From Elysia marginata (taxonomy: Eukaryota; Mollusca; Gastropoda; Plakobranchidae): 26,012 bases of DNA. Positions 9,493 to 19,690 of this stretch are shown piece by piece (position 1 is the stretch's first letter; each line of letters starts with the position of its first letter). The notes under the pieces are model-generated. The model made no database searches. It saw only the letters and a program-made list of their open reading frames with translations, and had not been told where the DNA came from. The stretch covers positions 881,222 through 907,233 of the forward strand of contig BMAT01000636.1 in assembly GCA_019649035.1 (NCBI GenBank), written 5' to 3'. The position numbers and the translations under genes were made by a program.

Positions 9493-9564
9493 GAATAAAA
9501 TTCCGAGGCAACCACTGCGCAATCAAATAATGATTGAAATATGCCTTTAAAGTCTTTCAATCAT
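9493..9564 (-). mobile_element. 72-bp miniature relative of the foldback family
   Basis: It is bounded by a perfect 15-bp direct repeat TTGAATAACAACACA (9478-9492 and 9565-9579). It has a 35-bp leader (AATAAAATTCCGAGG...CCACTGCGCAATCAAAT) matching the leader of copy B at 9986-10020 at about 29 of 35 positions. Then comes a hairpin ATGATTGAAA ... TTTCAATCAT with 10-bp perfect arms. The clean direct repeats argue for a real insertion. Confidence 0.7.
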
Positions 9565-9584
9565 TTGAATAACAACACACTGTT

Positions 9585-9970
9585 TAGAATTTTGTCCTAA
9601 ACAATATATGCTACCAAGCGTTTTCTTGAAAATTTACTATTCAGCAATTTATTTTGACCACTTCAAAATTGAGTGATTTAAACCTTTTTTTTTTTGTCTT
9701 GCGTAATCGTCAATTTCTCAATATGCTGAATCTTTTCTTTTTTTATTCATTGCACGTAGAATACGCGGCACTTGGCATTTTTCATAAAATGATGATAACT
9801 AGTATTTCGCTTTTCTTTAGGAACTTGAAAAGGAATATTATCATCACAGAAAATTCTGCTTTGTTATTTTTAGCTTTAAAACATTACCATTGTGGAAGCG
9901 GGACATTTTTGTAGCTAAATGTTGTTCACCCATACTTCAAATTACATTGTAGCTTTCAATTCTACAAAGG
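9585..9970. other. AT-rich intergenic, nothing recognised
   Basis: Several poly-T runs. A phenylalanine/leucine-rich frame (9654-9914) follows from base composition. Confidence 0.45.
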
Positions 9971-9984
9971 CACAGAAAGACCAA

Positions 9985-10568
9985 AATAAATAGTAGAGGC
10001 AGCCACTGCGCAATCAAATGGTTGAAAGATTATAAAGGTATGAAATTAGCTGTGGAGAGAAGTAAGCTTTTTATTGGAAATGCCCGAAATGTCGACCGGC
10101 TTTGTGGCCTAGCGGTAAAGACACTCGCTCAGAGATCATGAGGTACGGGTTCGATCCCCCGCCGAGTCAAACCAAGGACTTAAAAATTGGTATTAGTAGC
10201 TGATTCGCCTGGTGTCTGGCATTATGGATTTAGTGCTAAGTCTGGTCGGCCCGGTGTCAGGATAATGTGACTGGGTGTGGTGTATGCAGCGCTCCGTACA
10301 TTACAGTGTGGCAGCACGCTTTCAATTGTCCCCAGCGCCGTCTCTGATATAACCTTGTAGTTGAAAAGAGACGTTAAAATTCAAACAACCAACCAACCAA
10401 CAGCCCGAAATGTCTGCCTTTAGTATGATTCGAACCTTCGACTTATAGATGCTTCGGCACCCACCACCTTGCCACTTAAAGAAACATAGCTTATACCATG
10501 TCGCCACTACGCTCCTTAAAAAGCCTACTTCTCTCCACTGCTAATTTCATACCTTTATAATATTTCAA
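9985..10568 (-). mobile_element. Foldback tRNA-like element (copy B), complete, interrupted by a SINE
   Basis: Bounded by a perfect 13-bp direct repeat ACAGAAAGACCAA (9972-9984 and 10569-10581). Inside are a 37-bp leader (9985-10021), a 51-bp left arm (10022-10072), a core, and a 51-bp right arm (10518-10568) that is the reverse complement of the left at 48 of 51 positions and ends exactly at the direct repeat. The core holds a tRNA-like module on the minus strand: A-box-like TGGCAAGGTGGT at plus 10463-10474 and B box GGTTCGAATC at plus 10427-10436. Without the inserted SINE-1 copy the element is about 263 bp. It could be a MITE with a captured tRNA or a SINE with inverted arms. Direct repeats of 13 and 15 bp in two relatives favour LINE-type insertion. 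Confidence 0.75.
10094..10402 (+). mobile_element. SINE-1 copy 4, nested in the foldback element
   Basis: Plus-strand copy with A box TGGCCTAGCGG (10105-10115), B box GGTTCGATCCC (10148-10158), full body, and tail ACGTTAAAATTCAAACAACC followed by AACC repeats. A perfect 12-bp target-site duplication GCCCGAAATGTC (10082-10093 and 10403-10414) shows insertion into the core of the foldback element. It is the youngest-looking of the four copies by its perfect flanks and intact promoter boxes. Confidence 0.95.
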
Positions 10569-10860
10569 ACAGAAAGACCAAGTAACACCAAATTCGTGTT
10601 GGAGAGACGTCCCATACCATTCGTCCGTCGTCGGATTCTTTAGGGTAGCCCTTTAGGGTTGGCTTTAATTTTAACTTCATTTCGGACACACTTATCAACT
10701 TGATCAGTTTGATAAACTAGGCCTGTTCTTTTTTATGGTTTGGGCAATTTATGATACACGATTTATCAACCGAAATGTGTCTGTAGTTAAAGCACAATTA
10801 ATCTTAACTTTGCCGTTATAATATCATCGTCCTTCATTGTTTTCTAATAATTAAAATTGA

Positions 10861-11170
10861 GCACTCGTTCGGTAAATCCTGATAGGAAAGGGGTGTGCTG
10901 TGCCTTCGTTGGGTGCTACACGAGGCGCGACGTTGTGAAGGCGTTCGTTGTGGGATGCTCTGAAGGCCCGGACGATGCTCCCCGGCGATCTAATGATGCA
11001 GCAAGCGTCCGCGTCACGCCCTTCCCGCGCCTGGCCTGACCGACATGGCTGAGTTGGCAAGTTCCGGGAGAGAAGTCAGGCTTTTCTTTTGATCTGCAGC
11101 TTCCGGTCCGCGCCTCTGGGAGAGAGAGAGCGCGCGCATGCGTTGCGGAAGTTTCCAGTGGAAGCGCTCG
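10861..11170. promoter_or_regulatory. CpG-rich island, candidate promoter
   Basis: By hand I count about 20 CpG dinucleotides between 10861 and 11042, against very few in neighbouring stretches. Further CpGs continue to about 11170 (for example GAGAGCGCGCGCATGCG). An ATG in reasonable context (CGACATGGC at 11046) opens only a 15-codon frame. The island may mark a transcription start or a GC-rich element fragment. Overlapping frames on both strands at 10851-11060 are not supported as genes. Confidence 0.4.
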
Positions 11171-11389
11171 TGCTTAAAGGTTTAGTTTTTAAAAAAAAAA
11201 ACTGTTTTCGAAGCATTGCGCGCATCTAGAGAAAGTTATATTTTTTGCACTATTATTACTATGTATGTGTCTATGGTTCTCGAAATTAAGAAAATGTTAG
11301 TTAAGGCAAGAGAAAGTAATTATTATAATAATGTTGTTATCATACATTGAGACTCTTATATAAGCTTATGTCAGTTTTTCTTTTTGAAT

Positions 11390-11607
11390 ACCATTTATCA
11401 TAGTCTGTTTTTTTTCCTCTGTCTCACTCGCTCGATCCTTTTCTCACTCTTTCTGCTTTCCTGTTTGTTAACTGTATGTCTGCTTGTATATTTCTGTTTT
11501 TCTCGTGTGGTTATGTCTATATCTATTTCTATTTTTAAAAATGCCTCTGTTCGTTTGTCTGTACTGTGTGTGTCTTTTTCTTCTCATTCTCTCTATGTCT
11601 CTCTTCT

Positions 11608-11652
<45 letters not shown>

Positions 11653-11700
11653 CGCTCGCTCTTGCTCTATCTTTTGGCCTATCCCTTTTTTCTTTGCTAA
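11390..11700. repeat. Pyrimidine-rich tract with (CT)n core
   Basis: The core (CT)n at 11611-11649 is followed by CGCT repeats. Flanking sequence is impure CT/TTT. Three overlapping frames on both strands here encode serine/leucine or arginine/glutamate low complexity and are artefacts. Confidence 0.9.
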
Positions 11701-11973
11701 CTTTTAAAACAAAATAGTCAATCGCTTGTAAATACATTCTTAACTCTCGCAAAAGCTATGGAGCACGGAGTGTGACCTGCAGATATATTAACTCTTTCTC
11801 TTTTTTTAGTTCACTTACTGATATGTTGTCGTCAAAAGTATCTTTAACGCCGCACGCTCAATTGGAACTGCAAATGACCCACGAAGAGCGTAAAAGGGCT
11901 GTTTAAAAACGCGTGTCCGCCGCTGTTAACAACTTGAATCTCACGTTAAAACTGGGTGTATTAGTTCCAGCAT

Positions 11974-12719
11974 TTGTTTACAACATAAACCAACTGATGC
12001 TGTGCCTGTCAGAGCAACTGTCACTCCAGGGTGATTACTATGTTTCGGGCGATTAGGACAGACTAGAATTCTGTACTTAAAATGACGTTAGTTATTTCAC
12101 GCGATACGGTACACTAAGTCCTGTATTCGGATACTTAACGCTCTGGAAATAAAATAAAAGCTGCATTGATTTTCTGAGAGAAAAAAATGTGTCGGTTTTT
12201 ATTTTTCAAAACAATCGACGTAACTCTGTCAAGTTTAGCGTTGTGCAGGTATCTGAAATTTGTGAGCTGTTTAAAGTAATTATGCGTCTTTTGTCCGAAG
12301 GAGTAAGGAGAAAGGGCCCAAAACAGTACTATCGAACCAAACCATATTTCTTTCATTATGTAAATGGCAAAAGCAGTGCTATTCTATTATAGTTTGTCTG
12401 GCCACGTTCTAGAAGCAATTTTTTAAAAACAGACTATTGGTCGCCATGGATTCCAAGGAAGTGACTACCGTCATACATTGATCAAATCTGGTGGTCATAG
12501 CTTGGTGTGTGTGTGTTGTTTTTTATTGTTTTTTTTTTTGTTTTTGTTTTTTTTATGAACAAAAGCAAGGAATCTATCTTCAATTATTTGTGAAACCTAT
12601 CGTGAGAATGTCTAGGATCTACCATGAATAGTGTTATTGGATTTCATGCGCCCCCCCCCCCCTCAGGGACAAGGTATAAGAACGCTTGTCCGTTCTTGTT
12701 TACAACATAAACCAACTGA
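11974..12719. repeat. Pair of short direct repeats, 722 bp apart
   Basis: A 24-bp identical segment (TTGTTTACAACATAAACC then AACTGA) occurs at 11974-11997 and 12696-12719. Similarity continues weakly for about 20 bp (GCTGTGCCTGTCAGAG / GCTGTGTATGTCAGGG). The sequence between has no coding or LTR signals. A C13 run lies at 12650-12662. Confidence 0.7.
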
Positions 12720-12841
12720 AGCTGTGTATGTCAGGGCTGCTTTCAAAGATGATGGTCATAGCATTTTGTACTTTTAGTGTGTGTGAATAAAAGGATGGAT
12801 AATAACACTCATTGGCAGCGTGGGTTTCACAGCAAACTATT

Positions 12842-12870
12842 GGCTGACGGGCCTCTTTAGCCCATCAGCC
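12842..12870 (+). other. Strong hairpin
   Basis: GGCTGACGGGC (12842-12852) and GCCCATCAGCC (12860-12870) pair over 11 positions with one mismatch around the 7-base loop CTCTTTA. A YY1-like CCATCTTG follows at once. It does not have the histone 3' stem-loop form and has no terminator-type T run. Confidence 0.55.
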
Positions 12871-12874
12871 ATCT

Positions 12875-15340
12875 TGAATTTCCTCCGCTATGGGCTTCGT
12901 TCTCCTGAGCGAGCCCTTACGGCATAAAATCTATTGATGAAGTTCAAGACTGGTTCTGAGCTTGACGGACATTTTGACTTTGGGATCTTTTCACTGCTTT
13001 CACGCTGGCAAAAATGTTCTCATCTTCACAAGATTACATAGAAAAGTTAATGAATAGTAAGTCAACTTTATAAGTGAGTTTCAAGCGAGCCCTGTTAAAA
13101 CTTGTTGAGTTTACGTCCATTTTCTCCATACTTTTCTATATGCGAGTCATGGCGCAGGAGTTTTCCCAGCGAGCCAAGCAGCGGAAAACATTTCTCATAC
13201 TGACTAACAAACTGTTTTTTTAATGAAAGTGCATAATTATACATGTAGCATATGTATGATAGTTTGAAACTTGCATGTTCCTTTCTTTAGAAGTCCTAGA
13301 TTGAGAAGCAGAAAGTTGCATTGGCGATGGTGATAATGATGTTCAATTGATGGTGACTGTGATGATAATGATTGTGATAGCGCAATATCAAATCGCGACG
13401 AAGCTGCAGTCATTTTGTGTAATAAGGGATAAAGACATTGTATTTTATTTGACGGAAGTAGCTTGTGTTGAGGCTAACCCCCTTTCATCATGGTACAAAT
13501 CATAGACTTTATAATGTAGTTTCACCTAATTGCGCAGTGTACGCTATAGAGTAAATAAATATACCGGTAAGCAAAAGGCTCATTGTAAACCTAGCTGTTA
13601 TCATTTGCTTACCACCAAGGAGACAAAACGAAGAGAAACAATTTTGCAATGGTTCTTACCAAAATCTACCTATTGGGGCGAAATTGTGTATCAAAATAGG
13701 TCTGAAGGCGTTTTTTTTTTTTAACTGCGTTATATTTTTTCCTATCAAGTCACACAAAGAAATGCGCTATCTGCAAGAAGGAATGCGGAAGAGATTGTGT
13801 TTCCCAAGTTGTGAAGTAGATTTAGTTCAGAACCATTGAATCGTTCAATATAACACTACGAATACTCTTTTTACGAGTATTTGAAACCAAACTAACGCTA
13901 TCAATGTTTTTAGCATTGGAGCTTTCTCCAACATAAAGCTGGAAACGAATGCATCATTTTTACGGGAAATATCTCAGCGTTGATATTATTTCTCTTCCCA
14001 TGAAAGGGTACTTTTAATTTCAATAAAAAATTACTCTCTGATTTCACTTTCGTTGTGTTGTTGTAAGCGACTTTGTGGGGTATGAATGTTGCGATCTTGC
14101 TTCATTCAGCGATTGTATTTCCTCGCTCAGCAGCATTGTTGCATGGGCCACAAAAGCTAAAAATCATCTCACAGTAGATAACACTATTATAGGACTAAGT
14201 TGATTTATACAATTTTATATTTTTTGGGTTATTTATTGCTTAATAACTTCTGCCAGGTCAGGTAATACAATAAAAAATGACGCGTTTATTCAACTGTCTA
14301 CTATTATTAGTTACTTGCTAGAAAAATATAAATAACCAAATAAAGACAGTTGCTATTTTGTTCCCCGCCAAAATATCTTGTAGCTGTCCGATTTGGCACT
14401 CTGCCGCCGTTCATCCTCTTAGCTTGATAAACCGCAACAGACAGCTTTTGGGGTGATTAACGCCTATGAAATCGAAGACGTGGGACTAAAGTATTTTAAG
14501 CTGCCGGGCAGCATGAATATGAAAATTCGTACAGGAATTTAGGACTTATCGATATTATTGGACAAAAAAAAAATCGCGTACCGGTATTATTCAAAAAGGG
14601 TGGTGATGCGCCAGGCATTTACAATCCAGGCTGGCAACAAAATATTCAGAACCTGAGATGAGAAACAGGTATTTTGCGCAGTTTAGAAATGTTGTATTTA
14701 ACTATGATTATCCTACGTCTATCACAATGTTTTTAAGAAAGCCACTAGATTCTTAAATACTTTGAATTTGATGCAGCTTTAATCTCTTTCAAATAAGCCA
14801 TAATCATGCCTCTAACCAATACATGTTGCGTGTTGTTTTATTCCAGTTGCCCTAGCCTAATTATACGCATCGTCTATTTCTAATTTTACCCCCAAAAGAT
14901 GATACTCTGAAATATAAAGTAGCATTTATTCTTTCTTACTTTCGATAAAATAACATCACAATAGGGGCTGGGTAAGGGGGGGCATTTTTCTCTTCTTTTA
15001 CCTGCAATCAACAATACACTGGACCATTTTCCTCAACTATCGAGAGGATAGGAACACTCTCAGTGCGTCCTCAACAGTTGCAAGAAAAAGAGGTAGAGTC
15101 TAGATCTCACAGTAGAAAGGTTTGTACACTGCTTGATTTATACAAAGCTTTATCTGTGTAATGTATGTACCGCTGCATCCTATACACCAAAAGTACCTTA
15201 GGGCGACAAGATCGCTAATCCAGGGGAGACTAACTTGAATTGAGGCGCTGAGCAGTAGAAAGGAAAGTAAATCAAGGGGGTTTACGCACTGCTTACGAAA
15301 AATTGTTCATCAACGCTATAAGAGCCATTGTCTTAAGAAA
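12875..15340. other. Intergenic, nothing recognised
   Basis: Includes a degenerate GAT/GTGAT repeat (about 13324-13382), poly-T near 13713 and poly-A near 14563. A short frame from ATGGCGCAGG at 13149 closes after 24 codons and has no supporting features. Confidence 0.5.
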
Positions 15341-15344
15341 CTGA

Positions 15345-15350
<6 letters not shown>

Positions 15351-15424
<74 letters not shown>
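15351..15424. repeat. Perfect (CT)37 microsatellite
   Basis: Uninterrupted CT dinucleotides for 74 bp, the longest pure tract in the window. Confidence 0.97.
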
Positions 15425-15427
<3 letters not shown>

Positions 15428-18386
15428 CTTTCTCTTCAATCTCGGTCCATCTTCATTTTTCTTTTTATTGACCTATTTCTGACTTTCTATCGTTTTAATT
15501 TAAATCCTTCGTCTTTCATTGCTCTCTGGTTAGCGTTGTTAGCGTTAAACGTCTCTTGCCTTTTTTTTTTTGTAGGATGAAAACGAAGGAGATAGTCTCA
15601 CTGGGGTTCATTAAAACAGAGGAACTTCGATTTTATTTTACAGAGAGAGGGGAGGGGAGGGGATGCGTGATGAAGAAAGAGAATTTGTGTAGGGTTTATG
15701 ATTCCTTACCTCAACAAGAGATACAACAAAAATTAGTTCTACGAAAAATTAAAAGTCTTCATCGTATCAAATTTCTTTTCCCACCGCCACGTCAGTAATA
15801 AAAGTTTGAAGTCTATGAGAGATTGTGATACAAAATCTGTAAAACGCTATGGGGTACAATCTGTTCTTTTAAAAAGAACAATAGTAATTATTGGTGAAAC
15901 TGGACATGTTCAATCAATAGTCTTGAAAAGCACGTCAATGTTCTCATCCAATGGAAAAAGTCAAAAGTTAATGTTAGTGATATTTCAATCGTTAAGTCGG
16001 TTTTAGAATCTGACTCCATCATTGTTTGTTTCGCCTTGATAAACACCTTCATCAGCAGCTGCTATACTACAGCACTGCAGTCACCATCTGACCTGGATGT
16101 GACGAGAGAGGGACAGAATTGAAATAAATGGTTTGAACTTTGTATTGCCTAAGCATTTTTGTTTTTAAATTAAAATTATATGCATAGTACAGTTTGCTGC
16201 ATACAGGCTATTTTGCATTTGTGATAAAAAAAAAATTTGGATGAGTTGTCAAGTTTTTGTTCTGGAATGTGTAATCATATATGATAAGCTGAGCATGAAA
16301 GCTGATATCCTCAATGTAACGTATATATGATACGTTTCTGTGCTGACACGTCGGGCAGTGCAGGGTTAAAATCTCGTTCAGTATTTTTTAAAGTTTGTGG
16401 TTAGATTGATGGTAATGCCTTTTTCTGTTTTTTACTCAGACGAAGCACTCGCCTTTACTCGAGTCTTATTGTTATGGAGTTTCAAAAACGGGTCATCTAA
16501 AACAGACGTATATCGTTTTGTTTTGTTTTTTCCTCAACGAGAGGGCTGGTTTCATTCCCATTCGCTGCAGGTCGCGCAAATATGGAATCAAAATCTAACT
16601 GTTGCAAACATCTTACATCGAAACGGAAAGAAATAAAATTGGTTATGGTAGATTCTGGCGACGACCTTCTTTCATCCTTAAATCACAGGCTTTCTTCGAT
16701 TTCTCAGTGTCATAAGGAATTTCAAAATGAAAGAAAAGAAAATTTCTTTTATCTTTTATTTTTGGAATGCATTAAAAAGTAGGTTCACAAGCGAGGCACA
16801 AAATATATTTTGTTTAAGATTAGGAAAGATGAAACTTGAAACATCCTACAAATCGTTCATGTTACGGTGCATTAAACATTAATTAGATGAAATGAATGAA
16901 CAGTCTTATTCCAAAATGAAAAAACTAGCAGTAAAGCTCTTTTGTTTCTCTTTAGGACTGAAAAACTTGCATCATATAATTTACACACCATTTCTAAACC
17001 TCCGCTCTTCTTTTGACAATTATTGTGCTACTGTTAGGGTGAAAGCGCCTGTCAACTTTGACTTCTACAACTGTATAATGTTGATCGAGAAGATACTGAA
17101 ATCTACGATTGACAAAAAAAAAGCAAACGACGATTGTTTTGTTTTGTTTTGTTTTTGCTTTTCTTTTCTTTTTTTTTAAAAGACTTCTTGCTAGGTCAAA
17201 GTGACCCTCAAAATAATAACCTCAACTTCCCACAGCTAGTTGTTCTTCCATCATGAATGCAATTTCGCAATCTCTTCGGCGTTTAGACTACATTGTTTTC
17301 CCCCAGAAAAGTTTTGTTCGCACTCAATGCCTAGCCTTGTTTATAATTTCATAGTAGGACCTTGTTCAAAGGTGTACCTTGTCAGATGCCTATGTTTGGC
17401 AAGGTCCGTGCACTGTTTGTGCCATGTTTGTGCTTGTCCCCAGCGTCTCCGGACAATGCACAGGTGCAGGAACAGGCAGACTGACCACTGTCCTGGTATT
17501 GTCAACTGTCTGGTTACTGGTGGACACTCGGTTCTGTTGACAATGCATGTGCGTGTTTGCTTGTCTATATCAGTAACGAACTCAGCCTCAAGAGGACAGA
17601 GCCAGGTGAAGACCTTGCTTGACCAGTCTTTAGACCTATTGTTTACATTTTGGTTACATTTTAGCTCGAGAAACAAGCAAGTGGAAAAGGTGGTATAAAT
17701 TGTTTTCTATAATATTGTATCCTCGTCTCTATTTTGATACAAATGGAAGGAAACCTTATCCTTAAAATTTATATAGCAACAATTCTTTTCAGAAATCAAT
17801 ATAAGCCTAGGGTCTCGAAGAATATAAAAGGCGGCATTTTTAGGGAAACAATAGCAAATATGTGCAGTGAACATTAAACATAGCTGGGTTTTTTTTTAAA
17901 TATAAAAATATAAGAAACGGAGCAAAACTCGACGACAGATCATCTCAACACACTGTAAAAAACAAAACTTATTAAAAACAAGAACTGGAGCCAAAATATT
18001 TTTTTCACTTTTTTTTTGTGGCAGTGTCTCTATTATTGAATAAACATACGTACATTTTGTAGACCGCACTAATATAGGACACACAGCTGTCTTCAAGCTC
18101 CTACAAATTGGGCTGTACTCATAACTTTCAACGTAAAGCGTGATGCTAGAGAATCAACACCTTCTGACTTTTCGATATTCTTTTCCTATTTAATCTATGC
18201 GGATGCAAAATAGTTTTGAAAGCTGGATTTTTCTCTCGTCTTCATAAAAGCTCAACGAATTCAATCATATATGTTGGCAAAGCCCTTGTTTTTTTGTTGT
18301 TGTTTTGTTTTGTTTGTTTGTTGTTCTTTTTTTTGCTGCAATACATATGAAAAGGAAAGGAACGCTTGGTAAATTACGAGTAAATA
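15425..18386. other. Intergenic, nothing recognised
   Basis: Contains a GGGGA-rich purine patch (15643-15662) and a 9-bp inverted repeat ATTGTCAAC/GTTGACAAT (17498-17506, 17536-17544) in a more GC-balanced stretch. Several frames of 60 to 152 codons (including 17240-17698 plus and 17341-17676 minus) show no domain I recognise. Confidence 0.45.
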
Positions 18387-18394
18387 CTAATTTT

Positions 18395-19167
18395 GGTTAC
18401 AATACGTTTCCCGAAAATTTCCAAAATCACAATATGTTTCCCGAAAATTTTACAACTTTCATTTCCCGAAAAAAGTAATTACAATTAGGCGAAGACGATA
18501 CTTGCAATCACAAAAGTTATTCGATATTTCGCCCACCCAAACATTCATTTCAGAGAGAGAGAGAGATGTGTTCACTTGTTTATTGATAGAATGTGTTGTC
18601 AGTTGTTAGTAAGCTATATAAGCAGATAAAAACACAAGCAAATCATTGGATTGCATGGCCTACGACATTAACACATATAGATCTATAACTGCGATGGAAA
18701 TGGAGTTTTAGAAAATTGAGACTAACAGAGGAAACACAGGATTGCTATGTCAAGGACACAAATTTCTTCTAGAAAGGAAAGCAAAGACATATACATCATG
18801 GCAATGCACGACCAAAGGCTGTTTGGCACGGCTAAAAACTGACCACGAACAAGAAAACATTGTCTGGAGTCGTCTTGATCATAACCATGACCCTGTTTCA
18901 GCAGATTCTGTGACAAGACAAATACTTAGAACAGAGTGCAAAAGAAAGGCAGCGGAAAATCTTACAGAACGGCCATCAAAAGTGATAATGAAGGAAATTG
19001 TTTCCAAGCCAGACACGGACTTGGTGCCAAAAGACCTCATAGCAATCCATTTTGTAATCGAATGTACTGAATTATTTGGCGAAGAGGAGAATATTTTCGG
19101 GAAATGTATGGTAGGTTAAATTTTCGGGAAATGAAACTTTCACTTTTTCGGGAAACGTAATGCTACC
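18395..19167 (+). mobile_element. Mutator-like mini-element with FLYWCH region and iterated terminal motifs
   Basis: Target-site duplication CTAATTTT lies at 18387-18394 and 19168-19175. The outermost 23 bp form terminal inverted repeats (GGTTACAATACG and, reversed, GGTAGCATTACG, each followed by TTTCCCGAAAA; 20 of 23 identical). The 11-bp motif TTTCCCGAAAA occurs three times at the left (18407, 18437, 18462) and, inverted, three times at the right (19094, 19121, 19145). The outer copies sit exactly 12 bp from each end. The 773-bp interior carries one FLYWCH coding region and no transposase catalytic domain. An 8-bp duplication plus FLYWCH suggests the MULE superfamily; 8 bp alone would also fit hAT or P. 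Confidence 0.85.
18694..19119 (+). pseudogene. FLYWCH zinc-finger protein, MULE-associated, one nonsense codon
   Basis: I start at ATG 18694 (context GCGATGG), giving MEMEF, a TAG stop as codon 6 (18709-18711), then an open frame to TAA at 19117-19119, 141 codons in all. Residues about 12-67 form a FLYWCH-type zinc finger: RGNTG, GHKF, then W36, C38, C43 and HNH (H63, H65), in the order expected for a C2H2 metal site. A basic segment follows (ECKRKAAENLTERPSK), like the linker before the catalytic region in FLYWCH-MULE transposases. That catalytic region is absent. The last codons (NIFGK) are made from one of the terminal iterons, so the frame runs into the element end. FLYWCH domains bind DNA or protein (known). 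Whether this one would bind the iterons is inference. Without readthrough of the TAG, or use of a downstream start, no protein is expected. Confidence 0.8.
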
Positions 19168-19690
19168 CTAATTTTAACTACGTGAAATGATGGATAAGGA
19201 AATGAAACTTTTTCAACGGAGGTGTATACTTAAGCTCTAAATATATACAGACGAAAATGATGGGGCTGTTTCAGTACTAACATCTCTTATGTGTAAAATT
19301 CAAAGGTGGGCCCACCAGTGAACTCTTCTGTGGGCGAGGTAGTCTATTCGAATAACTCTAGTGCTGGATCTAAGCCTAAACATTAACCATTGTCCAAGAG
19401 GAACTACTCTTAAGAATCTTTTTAAAGTTCATGGAACAGCCGTATAAGAACCCATGGTACTGCCACTCAAGTTGATTATAACCTTGTTTAAAGGTGCTGT
19501 TTGCTCAGATTTTGCTTTAGAATTTTAAAGTTTCAATTTTGATACCAGAGTCAAATCTCATAGCTATTTCAGAGTTTAAAACTTTGTTAAAAAACCAATG
19601 TTAAAGAAAACGATTGCTCCACTACCAAGACCTATTTAGTTGAGATAGTCTGTAATTTCTAGGCGAATTCGTCATGAATTCAAAATTGTG

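Noticed and set aside
10094-10170. Possible genuine tRNA gene from the A and B boxes
   Set aside because: The sequence continues into the SINE-1 body and tail and is flanked by a target duplication; the acceptor stem does not pair as in a tRNA gene.
10670-10795. Apparent inverted repeat around CATTTCGGACACAC and CCGAAATGTGTCTG
   Set aside because: On careful alignment the motifs are scrambled in order and pair over only a few bases.
11384-11752. Overlapping 77 to 107-codon frames on both strands
   Set aside because: They are translations of the CT/GA tract (poly-serine/leucine and poly-arginine/glutamate), with no domain.
11974-12719. Direct repeats taken as LTRs of a retrotransposon
   Set aside because: Only 24-45 bp long, no TG...CA ends, no primer-binding site and no coding between them.
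12842-12870. Histone mRNA 3' stem-loop
   Set aside because: Stem and loop lengths (11 and 7) and sequence differ from the 6-bp stem and 4-base loop of that element, and no histone frame is upstream.
17240-17698. 152-codon cysteine-containing plus frame, with a 111-codon minus frame opposite
   Set aside because: No family motif, no splice or start support, and equal openness on both strands suggests chance in a GC-balanced stretch.
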